A stretch of DNA of 63,248 nucleotides. Origin: Polyangiaceae bacterium. Lineage in GTDB: Bacteria; Myxococcota_A; Polyangia; Polyangiales; Polyangiaceae. A model generated the notes under the pieces. That model was not told the DNA's origin, made no database searches, and worked only from the letters and a program-made list of their open reading frames with translations. The position numbers and the translations under genes were made by a program. Each line of letters opens with the position of its first letter. Within the stretch, counting starts at the first letter, position 1. Of this stretch, positions 8,363 through 17,600 are shown piece by piece. The DNA is taken from NCBI GenBank assembly GCA_029261965.1, contig JAJDAH010000077.1, positions 1 to 63,248 on the forward strand, written 5' to 3'.

Positions 8363-9633
8363 GCGATAAAACTTCCGCGGACCTTTTCGAAAAAGCCCAG
8401 AGGTTCATGCCTGGCGGCGTCAACAGCCCGGTGCGCGCCTTTCGGGCCGTCGGGGGAACGCCAGTGTTCATCGATAGCGCTTCGGGCTCCAAGGTCGTCG
8501 GCGCCGACGGCAGAGAGTACATCGACTTCGTGGGATCCTGGGGACCGGCGATTCTCGGTCACGGGCATCCGAAGGTGATCGAGGCGGTCGCCGCCGCTGC
8601 GAGCAAAGGTTTGAGCTTCGGGGCGCCCACCGGTCGCGAGGTCGAGTTCGCCGAAGCTATCGTCTCTCGGTATCCGTCGGTGGAAATGCTTCGATGCGTA
8701 TCGAGTGGAACCGAGGCGACCATGAGCGCGCTCAGGGTCGCCCGAGGTGCCACCGGCCGCGACCTCATCGTGAAGTTCGACGGCGCGTACCACGGACACG
8801 CCGATTCGCTACTTGTTCGAGCCGGGAGCGGCGCGGCGACTTTTGGTGAGCCCGATTCGGCCGGTGTCACGACGGCCACCGTGTCCACCACGTTCAGCCT
8901 CCCGTACAACGATGTCGGGAGCCTCGAGGAATTCTTTTCTGCCAACGGCTCTCGGTGTGCGGCTGTCATCGTCGAGCCGGTCGCCGGAAACATGGGGTGC
9001 ATCGCGCCGGAGCCCGGGTTTCTCGAAGCCATCATCTCGCTCTGCGAGCAGCACGGCGCGATCGCCATCTTCGACGAGGTCATGACGGGGTGTCGCCTGT
9101 CACGAGGAGGTGCTCAAGAGCTCTACGGATTGGCGCCGCACCTCACCTGTCTGGGGAAGGTCGTTGGCGGCGGCATGCCCTTGGCGGTCTATGGCGGCCG
9201 GCGCGACCTCATGGAACGGATCGCCCCTCTCGGCCCGATTTACCAAGCGGGGACCCTGAGTGGAAACCCCGTCGCCGTCGCCGCCGGTTTGGCGACGCTC
9301 GCGCTGCTGAGCTCGGAAGTCTACGAGCGGCTCGAAACGAGTGGCAAACGGCTCGAAGAAGGACTGAATCGCGCGCTCCGCGACACGAAGACGACCGGAT
9401 GCGTGCAGCGAGTGGGCTCGATGATCACGTTGTACTTCCACGAGGGTCCCGTTCGCCGCTGGGAGGACTCGAGCGCGTCGAACAAGGAGAAATTCGCCGA
9501 CTGGCACGGAAAGCTGCTCGGGCGAGGGATATACTGGCCTCCATCCGCGTTCGAAGCGGCGTTCATCTCGGCGGCGCATTCAGACGGCGACATCGACCGT
9601 ACCGTCGCGGCTGCGACCGAGGCTCTTCAGTAG
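8359..9633 (+). CDS. hemL: Glutamate-1-semialdehyde 2,1-aminomutase
   Basis: PLP enzyme of the C5 pathway that converts glutamate-1-semialdehyde to 5-aminolevulinate, the first dedicated tetrapyrrole precursor. The 424-residue length is typical. Family motifs are clear: P-G-G-V-N-S-P-V-R near the N-terminus, S-G-T-E-A in the cofactor site, and the Schiff-base lysine K267 in L-G-K-V-V-G-G-G. The start ATG overlaps the stop of the upstream kinase gene. Its 3' end overlaps the end of the convergent hydrolase gene by 7 bases. Confidence 0.97.
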   Translation: MSDKTSADLFEKAQRFMPGGVNSPVRAFRAVGGTPVFIDSASGSKVVGADGREYIDFVGSWGPAILGHGHPKVIEAVAAAASKGLSFGAPTGREVEFAEAIVSRYPSVEMLRCVSSGTEATMSALRVARGATGRDLIVKFDGAYHGHADSLLVRAGSGAATFGEPDSAGVTTATVSTTFSLPYNDVGSLEEFFSANGSRCAAVIVEPVAGNMGCIAPEPGFLEAIISLCEQHGAIAIFDEVMTGCRLSRGGAQELYGLAPHLTCLGKVVGGGMPLAVYGGRRDLMERIAPLGPIYQAGTLSGNPVAVAAGLATLALLSSEVYERLETSGKRLEEGLNRALRDTKTTGCVQRVGSMITLYFHEGPVRRWEDSSASNKEKFADWHGKLLGRGIYWPPSAFEAAFISAAHSDGDIDRTVAAATEALQ

Positions 9634-11849
9634 AGGAGGTACTTCTCGCGCCTCGCCCGGAACGCGAGGAGCTCCGTTTGCCAGGCCGAACGGATCTCGT
9701 CGGCCGACGAGCCCTTCTTCAGCGAATCGAGCACCGCGCGACTAGCCAAGAGAACGTCGACGCGGTCGAGCTGCCACACCGATGGATGAAGGTCCCGAAG
9801 TGCGGAAGCGAGCACCATCGCCAGACGAGCGGGCTCGAACACGGGTCGCTCGGTCACCCTCAACCGGATACCCTCGCAACGCTTGTTGCTGTGGGTGCTC
9901 TCTTTTGGCGTGAACACGGTCTGCTGAACCTCGACGCCCGGGAGCGACGCTTGTTTTACCAGGTCAGTGAGACGGCTGGCGTCGATCCACGGCGCACCCA
10001 CCACTTCGAACGGCATCGCCGTGCCCCGGCCGACCGAAACGTTCGTCGTTTCCAGCGGGCCTATGGCCGGATAGAGCAAGGCCTGGGCAACGCTTCGAAT
10101 GTTCGGGGATGGGTCGACCCATGGCAGGCCCGTCTCGTCGAAATACTGCGCTCGCCGCCAGCCTTCTACTCGCACGACCTCCAAGTTCACCGGGAGTTTG
10201 CGCTCGGCGACGATCATGCGGGCGATCTCTCCGGCGGTCATGCCGTGCCGAAGTGGCAACCGGAAATGATGCACGAAGCTGTCTCGGCCCACATCCACGA
10301 CCGGCCCTTCCGCTCGAAGCGCCGAGATGGGGTTCGGCCGGTCCAAGACGACGAAGCGCGCTCCCGCAGCCGACGCGGCTTCCAACGCTCGATGCATGGT
10401 CGACAGGTACGTATAAAACCGCGTCCCGATGTCCTGAACGTCGAACACCAACGTGTCGATGCCGTTCAGGTGAGCTTTCGATGGCCGATCAACCTTCCCG
10501 TAGAGGCTGACGATCGGCACACCGGTGACGGCGTCGCGCGAATCCGACTGACGACCCGCGCCGCGACCGCCGAGACCGTGTTCAGGCGCGAAGATTCGCA
10601 CGAGCTTCACGTTCGCACTGCGGACGAGGGAGTCGATGGTGCGGCGGCCGTCCCGAGCGCGCCCGGTCGTGTTCGTGATGAGCCCCACACGAGCTCCCGC
10701 CAGCCGCGAATAGCCGTCGCGCGCGAGCACGTCGAGGCCCGACAGCACTGGCACCTTCGGTTGGACCGGTGCCGGCGGGAGCGTCGCCAGTGCTTGAACA
10801 GCCGCGCGGCGAATTCGCGTCGCGAATGGGTGAACGTTTCCCCGGTCGTTCGGATGATGGCGATTGCTCAGAAAAACGACGAAGAGATCGCGCTCGGGGT
10901 CGATCCAGAGCGAAGTGCCCGTAAACCCGCTGTGGCCGTAGGAGGTCGCGGAAAACCCCGAAGCACTCTTGTGAACCAGCTTCCAACCAAGTCCGCGACG
11001 CTCTCCCCGACCCGGCTGCGGCTCGGCGAGTTTTTGCACGGTCTCTCGTCGAAGAACTCGGACTCCGTCGAGCTCTCCCTCGCGGAGCATCATTCGAGAG
11101 AATCGTGCGATGTCGTCCGCCGTGGAGAATAGCCCGGCGTGGCCTGCCTCGCCGTCGAGAGCGAGGGCCCGGGGGTCGTGCACCGTTCCTGGCTGCCAAG
11201 ATCCGTCGAGCTTCCGGGTCGGCGCGGCACGAGCCGCGAGGGCGGCTGGGGGCCGGAAGGTCGTGTCGCTCATCCCGAGCGGCGAAAAGACGTGGTCATG
11301 GGCAAACATCCCGAGCGACGTGCCCGACACCTTCCCCACGAGCTCGCCAAGTACGATGAACCCGAGGTCGCTGTAGACCACCCGGGCCCCCGGCTTGCTC
11401 ACCGGCCTGGAGCGATAGATTCTCGATAGTGCGTTCGAGCGCCCGTCGGCGTAATCGGAAAGCGGGTTCGCCGCGGCCAGGCCGCCGCTGTGCGCGAGCA
11501 GTTGTCGGACCATGATCTCCTGCTTGCCCGCGGCGGCGAACCCGGCAACGTGTTTCGAAACGCGATCGTCGAACGACAGGAGTCTCCGGTCGACCAGTAC
11601 GGCCAAGCTCGTCGTCGTCGCCAGCGGCTTGGTGAGCGACGCGACGTCGAACACCGTGTCTGGCTCCATCGGTTCTACCTTTGGCTCCACCGAGCGGGCA
11701 CCGTAGGCGCGACGGAACAGGGTGCCCGAGGCGCGACCGATGACGACGACGCAGCCGGGCATCGCACCGGACCGAATCCCCTCGGCGGCGGCGAGGTCGA
11801 TGACGTCCTGGTGCTCGACGCGCAGTCTGGCGACCGGACTGGCGCGCAC
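9627..11849 (-). CDS. Fusion of a serine beta-lactamase-fold hydrolase (AmiE-like) and a DUF1343/NamZ-like exo-muramidase
   Basis: A 740-residue two-domain protein counted from the GTG at 11849. The N-terminal domain (about 1-360) has the penicillin-binding/class C beta-lactamase motifs: S71-L-T-K74, Y-S-D, and H-S-G. The C-terminal domain (about 370-740) begins with G-L-I-T-N-T-T-G and carries F-A-P-E-H-G-L and D-V-Q-D-I-G-T-R-F-Y-T-Y, hallmarks of DUF1343, the family of NamZ. In Bacillus subtilis the separate YbbE (AmiE) and YbbC (NamZ) are neighbours in muropeptide recycling; here they are one chain. The frame continues upstream of the GTG to about 12059 and encodes an A-F-F-A-I-G-A-G-C lipoprotein-like signal and a Pro/Ala linker, yet lacks ATG, GTG or TTG. 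The true start may be the CTG at 12059. Probable role: periplasmic cell-wall turnover. Confidence 0.9.
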   Translation of the reverse strand: MRASPVARLRVEHQDVIDLAAAEGIRSGAMPGCVVVIGRASGTLFRRAYGARSVEPKVEPMEPDTVFDVASLTKPLATTTSLAVLVDRRLLSFDDRVSKHVAGFAAAGKQEIMVRQLLAHSGGLAAANPLSDYADGRSNALSRIYRSRPVSKPGARVVYSDLGFIVLGELVGKVSGTSLGMFAHDHVFSPLGMSDTTFRPPAALAARAAPTRKLDGSWQPGTVHDPRALALDGEAGHAGLFSTADDIARFSRMMLREGELDGVRVLRRETVQKLAEPQPGRGERRGLGWKLVHKSASGFSATSYGHSGFTGTSLWIDPERDLFVVFLSNRHHPNDRGNVHPFATRIRRAAVQALATLPPAPVQPKVPVLSGLDVLARDGYSRLAGARVGLITNTTGRARDGRRTIDSLVRSANVKLVRIFAPEHGLGGRGAGRQSDSRDAVTGVPIVSLYGKVDRPSKAHLNGIDTLVFDVQDIGTRFYTYLSTMHRALEAASAAGARFVVLDRPNPISALRAEGPVVDVGRDSFVHHFRLPLRHGMTAGEIARMIVAERKLPVNLEVVRVEGWRRAQYFDETGLPWVDPSPNIRSVAQALLYPAIGPLETTNVSVGRGTAMPFEVVGAPWIDASRLTDLVKQASLPGVEVQQTVFTPKESTHSNKRCEGIRLRVTERPVFEPARLAMVLASALRDLHPSVWQLDRVDVLLASRAVLDSLKKGSSADEIRSAWQTELLAFRARREKYLLY

Positions 11850-12052
11850 CGTCGGCTCGACCGGAGCTGGCGCAGCGCGCGCGTCCTTCGCGGCCGTGGG
11901 TTCAGGGACCGCAGTTGCGACGGGCCGCGTGGGAGTCGACGCTTCGACTGGCCGTGGCGCGTCGGATGCGCAACCCGCCCCGATCGCAAAAAATGCTCCA
12001 GTGACCGCGCGAGCTGCGCGGTCGAATCCTCTGGAGATGGGACCCGGAAGGG

Positions 12053-12325
12053 CTACCAGGAACCGTGGCTGCCGTGGGAGCCGTGACTGCCATGAGAGCC
12101 GTGACTGCCATGAGAGCCATGACTGCCATGAGAGCCATGACTGCCGTGACTGCCATGCGAGCAGTGCTGTGCGGGGAAGGTTCCGTCCGCGTCGCCGGGG
12201 GCGGGTACTTCGTCACAGTTGTCCCGCGCCTTCTCGATGACGGCGTCCTCGGACTTGCTCAGCATGCCTCGCGCACTGCGAGAAAAGGAAGGTAGCTTTC
12301 CAGAACCGTTCTGCTTCGGCGGCAC
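12053..12325 (-). CDS. Small protein with a C-terminal His-Gly-Ser repeat
   Basis: A 90-residue protein (GTG start at 12325; a likelier ATG at 12265 would give 70 residues, as GCGAGG precedes it). A short charged, non-repetitive N-terminal part contains two cysteines (near residues 37 and 55). The last 35 residues are eleven Ser-His-Gly units followed by Ser-Trp. Third-base changes between repeats (CAC/CAT, TCC/AGT/TCT/AGC) indicate selection on the amino acids. The repeat recalls His-Xaa-Ser (HxsA-type) peptides, known next to radical SAM enzymes, but no such enzyme is adjacent. The stop overlaps the apparent upstream start of the AmiE-NamZ fusion, suggesting coupled translation. Metal binding or post-translational modification is inference. 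Confidence 0.65.
   Translation of the reverse strand: MPPKQNGSGKLPSFSRSARGMLSKSEDAVIEKARDNCDEVPAPGDADGTFPAQHCSHGSHGSHGSHGSHGSHGSHGSHGSHGSHGSHGSW
12062..12160 (-). repeat. Eleven tandem 9-bp units encoding Gly-His-Ser
   Basis: The 99 bases consist of exactly eleven 9-bp units, each encoding one Ser-His-Gly step on the minus strand. Units differ mostly at synonymous positions, for example CAC against CAT and AGT against TCT. Confidence 0.85.
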
Positions 12326-12413
12326 GAGGTGAGTCTAACCCATCGGGGGGCCGACTGCGAGCGGATAGGAGTTTTCGCCGGCGGGGCTCAAATGCCGGTG
12401 TACCCCAAAGGCC

Positions 12414-12430
12414 GGGCCAGCCACTGGCCC
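12414..12430 (-). terminator. Hairpin behind glyS
   Basis: GGGCCAG and CTGGCCC form a perfect 7-bp stem with a three-base loop, 11 bases after the glyS stop. Only a weak TTT follows on the minus strand, so termination strength is uncertain. The rest of the gap 12326-12440 shows nothing else. Confidence 0.4.
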
Positions 12431-12440
12431 GTGGTCCGGT

Positions 12441-14531
12441 TCATTTCTCCCGGCTTTTCGCGAGCAGATTGAAGTTGGCCAGCCGCGAGCAGGTCTCGTG
12501 GACTCGCCGCATCAGCCGGAGTCGGTTCTCGCGCAGAGCCACGTCGTCCGCCATCACGAAGACGTCGTCGAAGTACTGTCCGAGAACCGGCGCGAACCGA
12601 CCGATCGCCGCCAGGGCGTCGGGGTAGTCGACAGCCGAGCCGGCCTGGGCGAGTTGCGACTCGAGCGCCTGCAGGCAGTCGAAGAGCGCTTGCTCGGATG
12701 CATGCACCTCATCTACGAAATCCGCCGGCGCACCTGGCTCTCCCTTCGGCGCCTCCTTCGCAATGTTGGCGGCGCGTTTGAATACTTCGCCGGCGAGTGC
12801 TCGGACTTCGGGTTGGATGGCCGCGAGCGCGACCGCGCGTAGCTTCGCGTCGGTAGGTCTATCGGCGGCCGCCGATAGACACGCATCGACCACGTCTTGG
12901 GGAAGCTCGTCCGCGAGAAGACCGCGGAGGCGTTGATGGCAAAAGCCTCCGACTTTTCGCGACGTCTCGTCCCCGTCGAGCTCGAGCTCGACGCCTTCGA
13001 ACTGCGCGTGAGCATCCAGCACGGCGGCTCGAACCGACAGGTCCCACCCTTTCGCCATGACCGTGCGCAAGACACCGATCGCGGCCCGGCGCAGGGCAAG
13101 CGGATCCGCGGTACCGGTTGGCGTAATGCCTATCGCGAAACAGCCAGCGAGAGTGTCGAGTCGGTCCGCAACCGCGACCAATGCGCCCGCATCGCCGGGT
13201 GCCGTCGCATCGTCAGCGCCGCGGGGCAGATAGTGCTCCGCGGAGATGGCCGCCACTTCGGGGGCGATCCCCTGAGCTCTGGCGTAGGAAGCTCCCATCT
13301 CCCCCTGGAGCTCGGGAAATTCCCCAACCATGAGCGACACGAGATCACATTTGGCTAGCGCTGCACCCCTAACCGCCGTGTCCACGACGGCCTCTCCTAG
13401 TCCGAACCGCGCCCCGAGCTGGCGAACGAGACGCTCGATCCGACGCACCTTGTCACCGATGCTGCCAAGCCGTTTCTGAAAAACGACTTGATCGAGGTCG
13501 GCGCGCCGATCCCCGATGGGCTTGGCGAGATCTTCGTCGTAGAAAAACTTCGCATCCGCCAGCCGTGCCCTCATGACGCGATCGTTGCCGATGCGAATCT
13601 TGTCCGGGTTTCTGGCCGTGTTGACCACCGCCAAATACTTGGGCAGTAACTTCCCGTCTTTCGAACGAACTCCGAAATACCGCTGGTGCCCCTTCGCCAC
13701 CTCGAGAATGACTCGTTCAGGCAGTGCCAAAAACGACTCCTCGAACGTTCCGACGACGACATTGGGCTCCTCGACAAGCGAGCAATTTTCGCCCACGAGG
13801 AAGTCATCCTCGATGAGCTCCCCGCCGGCCTCCGCCGCCGCCGCGCGCAGGCGCTCGTTCATCAGTGCCGCCCGTTCAGCCACGTCCGCGACGACGTGCA
13901 ATGCCCGGAGCTTCTCGACGTAGCCGGCGGGCTCGCTGACCGGGACCGCCGCCGGCGCCAAGAACCGATGGCCTTGGGTCTCCGCTCCAGATGCCACGCC
14001 GGCAAAAGTGAGCTCGACGACGCTTTGACCAAGCAGCGCGAGAATCCACCTCACCGGCCTGCCGAACGCCGTGTCTCCATCGCCCCAACGCATCGACTTC
14101 TTGAACGAAATCGATTCACAGACCCCCCGAAGCAACGTGGGCGCGAGCTCCTCGGCCGGGGAGCCCTTTTCGATGCGTCGCGCGGCGACGTACTCGCCCT
14201 TCTCCGTCTTTTTCGTCGTCAGCTCGTCGACAGCGCAACCAATTTTGCCGGCGAAGCTGAGCGCAGCCTTCGTGGGTTTCCCCTCGGAATCGAAGGCGAC
14301 GCGAACCGGGGGCCCGACCACTTCTTCGTCGAGATCCGGCTGGTGCTCGGCGAGCGCGACCGCGAGCACCGCGATTCGTCGAGGGGTCCCGTACGCAGAG
14401 ATTTGTCCGTGTTCGAGCCGCGCCTCGGCTAGGCGCCGGCGGAGAAGATCCGGTAGCTGCCGAACCGCGGCCTCGACGAAGGACGAGGGGAGCTCCTCCA
14501 CGCCGATTTCCAATAAGAGATCCTGAGCCAT
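12441..14531 (-). CDS. glyS: Glycine--tRNA ligase beta subunit
   Basis: The 696-residue protein is the beta chain of the bacterial (alpha-beta)2 glycyl-tRNA synthetase, which binds tRNA and is needed for charging. The N-terminal L-L-L-E-I-G-V-E-E-L-P and the later Y-F-G-V-R and K-F-F-Y-D-E-D segments are typical. The length matches the family. The start at 14531 was chosen because it begins directly at the conserved N-terminus; the frame continues 16 codons upstream. The alpha-subunit gene glyQ, often directly upstream of glyS, is not present here; the neighbour is a Cys-rich secreted protein. Confidence 0.96.
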   Translation of the reverse strand: MAQDLLLEIGVEELPSSFVEAAVRQLPDLLRRRLAEARLEHGQISAYGTPRRIAVLAVALAEHQPDLDEEVVGPPVRVAFDSEGKPTKAALSFAGKIGCAVDELTTKKTEKGEYVAARRIEKGSPAEELAPTLLRGVCESISFKKSMRWGDGDTAFGRPVRWILALLGQSVVELTFAGVASGAETQGHRFLAPAAVPVSEPAGYVEKLRALHVVADVAERAALMNERLRAAAAEAGGELIEDDFLVGENCSLVEEPNVVVGTFEESFLALPERVILEVAKGHQRYFGVRSKDGKLLPKYLAVVNTARNPDKIRIGNDRVMRARLADAKFFYDEDLAKPIGDRRADLDQVVFQKRLGSIGDKVRRIERLVRQLGARFGLGEAVVDTAVRGAALAKCDLVSLMVGEFPELQGEMGASYARAQGIAPEVAAISAEHYLPRGADDATAPGDAGALVAVADRLDTLAGCFAIGITPTGTADPLALRRAAIGVLRTVMAKGWDLSVRAAVLDAHAQFEGVELELDGDETSRKVGGFCHQRLRGLLADELPQDVVDACLSAAADRPTDAKLRAVALAAIQPEVRALAGEVFKRAANIAKEAPKGEPGAPADFVDEVHASEQALFDCLQALESQLAQAGSAVDYPDALAAIGRFAPVLGQYFDDVFVMADDVALRENRLRLMRRVHETCSRLANFNLLAKSREK

Positions 14532-14631
14532 TTGCGAGAAGAGGGAATTAGCCGGATCACGCCCCGCTGGAAAGCCCACGTCCTCCGGCTGGCCATCAGC
14601 AGGCGCGGAACCCCGACTCGAGCGGCCCGTC

Positions 14632-17600
14632 TCAGTTCGAAACGCGAAGCGTGTAGTCCAGGCAGGTCGTCGAGGAACCGGTGGGCTTCACCTCGATGAA
14701 CACGATTAGCGGGTTCGAGAACTCCGTCGGATCGATGAAAGGCCCCGCCACCGGCGTGGGGTCGATCGATAGCAGGTCGCCGCAAGCGCTCGGGCCTCCG
14801 ACGTAGTTGAAGTCCCAGGTGGTTCGATCGGCAGAGGAGCTGGATCCGGGCTCGGCGCAATTTGCCCCAGCGCCCCCGCAGGTCCCGAAGTGAACCCGCA
14901 TGGCGACCGGCGCTCCACCCAGGATCTGAATCGAGGGGTTGAACGAGCAGACGTTCTGCACCTGAAACTCGACCCGGAACCAGTCTCGATCCGTCGGGGT
15001 CGGCAGCGCATTGCCGAGAACGTCGACCGTACCGTCGACGACGATCGGGCTGCCTCCGTTCACGAAGAATGGGCTCGAGCAGACGTTGGAGTAGGTGTCG
15101 CCGGTGCACTCGCAACCGTTGGCGAAGCCCATATCTTGATCGTACCTGTTCGAATTGCAATTCTGGACGGCGCAGTTGCCGCTGCTGCAGGTCGCCGAGG
15201 ACGCGTTGGGGGGCAGCGGGCTGTTGCAGTCGATGTTGCACATGCCGCAGTGATCCACGTCGGTATTGGTGTTGGTCTCGCAACCGTTCGGGTTGTTGCC
15301 GTCGCAGTTGCCGAACCCACCAGCGATATTGCAGATCGGGTTGCACGCACCGGACTGGCAGTTGTTGCTCGTGGTCCCCGCGGTCTGGCAGACGGTGCCG
15401 CAGACGCCGCAGTTCTGCTCGTCGCTCGTGATGTCGGTCTCGCACCCGGTGTAGGTGTTCGAATCGCAATCACCGAAGCCACCGAGGCACACGGGCGTGC
15501 AAGCGCTGCCGATGCAGAGGTTGCTCACGGTCCCTGCCGTCGAGCAGGCCATGTTGCAGCCGTTGCAGTGGGCTTCGTCGTTCGTCGTGTTCGTCTCGCA
15601 GCCGTTCGGCAGGTTGCCGTCACAGTTGGCGTTGCCGGGGCTGCACGACGGGCTACAAGTACCACTGCTGCACGTGTTCGTGCCGCCGACGTCCTGGCAC
15701 TCATTCATGCACGTGCCGCAGTGCAGGTCGCTCGTGAGCAGGTTGGTCTCGCAACCGTTCGGCCCGATGGCGTCGCAATTGCCGAAGTTCGTATTGCACG
15801 CCGGGACGCACTGACCGTTCACGCACGTATTCGTGCCGTTGACCTGTTGGCACACGATGTTGCAGCCGCCGCAGTTCAACTCGTCGTTGAAAATGTCGGT
15901 CTCGCAGCCGGGGATCCCCGCGTTGCAATCGCCGAAGCCCGGGTCGCAGCCGATTTGGCAGTTGCCGCCAACGCAGCTTTCCGAACCGTTCGGGTTGTTG
16001 CACACGTCGCCGCAATCGCCGCAGTTCGACAGGTCGGTGAAGATGTCCGTCTCGCAGCCGTCGATGGGGTTCGTGCAGTCCTTGAAACCAGGGTTGCACC
16101 CCGGGGTGCAGATGCCGCCGGCGCATGCCCGGGTGCCGTTGGGGTTCGTGCAGGAGGTGCTGCACGAGCCGCAGGTGTCCGGGTCGGTGAAGATGTCCGT
16201 CTCGCAGCCGTCGGTCGGGTCGCTGCAGTCGTCGAACCCGGCGTTGCAGCTGGGAACACAGATACGATTCACGCAGCTGTTGGTGCCGTTGACGTCGAGA
16301 CATTCGGTGCCGCAAGCGCCGCAGTGCAGATCGTCGGACCGGATGTCGGTCTCGCAACCGTTCTCGGGGAACGGATCGCAATCGCCGAACCCGTTCGCGC
16401 AGCTCGGGATGCAGATACCGAGCACGCAAGTATTCGAGCCGTTCACGGCTTGGCACTGGATGCCGCATCCACCGCAATTCATTTCGTCCGAGCCGGTGTC
16501 GGTTTCGCAGCCGTTCGCGCCGTTCCCGTCGCAGCTCGCGAACATGCCACTGCATGCGGGCACGCAGGAGCCGCTGGTGCAGGTGTTGAGTGAGTTGACG
16601 TTGAGGCACTCGGTCGCGCAGTCGCCGCAGTGAAGCTCGTCCGTATTCAGGTTGGTTTCGCAGCCGTTGGCGACGTTGCCGTCGCAGCTATCGAAGCCCA
16701 TGGTGCAACTCGGGTTGCATGTCCCACCGAGGCAGTTCGTCGTGCCGTTCGGGTTGATGCAGCCCAGGTTGCAGGCGCCGCAGTGATTGACGTTGATGAG
16801 CGTATTGGTCTCGCAGCCGTTGACCGGATCCATGTCGCAATTGTCTCGGTCGGGATCGCAGACCGGCTGGCAAGTGCCCCCGGAGCACGACGTCGGCCCG
16901 TTCGGGTTCGTGCACGCGACCCCGCAGGCACCACAATGCGCCAGCGTGGTGTTCGTATTGGTCTCGCACCCGTTGCTCGCATCCATGTCGCAGTTGCCGT
17001 TGCCCGGATTGCAGACGATGCCGCACATCGAGTTCGCGCAGACCGCAGTGCCGTTCGTCGAGTCGCAAACGGTCGCGCATACGCCGCAATTGACCGGGTC
17101 GATGCGCAGATCCACCTCACAACCGTCGCCGGGCGCCCCGTTGCAGTCCGCGAACTGGCCCGAGCACGACGCCACCTGGCAGAAGCCCGTCGTGCAAGCC
17201 CAGGAAACCACGTTTTGCGCGAGCGGGTTGTTCGCACCGCATTCGAGATTGATGTTCGGTACGTTGTCGATCGTACCGTCACAGTCATCATCGAGCGTGT
17301 TGCAAGTCTCGATTTGAGCGCCGGGTTGAACCTGCGGGATGCACGTCTCGACGCCCGCGCCGCAGTTCGTCAGGCCGCCCATGCAGACGCCGCTGAAACC
17401 CGTATCGCAGGGTCGATCGTTGACCACCGCCGCATTGTCGATGGTCTGATCGCAGTCGTTGTCGATCCCGTCGCAAATCTCCGAGCGGGCGAAAACCACC
17501 TGAGCGCAGCTGTTTTGACCCGTCAGGCACGTCGTGAGCCCGTCGGCGCACGGGGTTCCCGGCGGGACGCCCGTCACCGTGCATGGATCACCGCCGCCGA

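Noticed and set aside
8955-11132. Long plus-strand open frame (725 codons)
   Set aside because: It runs antisense to hemL's end and to the AmiE-NamZ fusion; composition is Arg-rich and no domain is visible.
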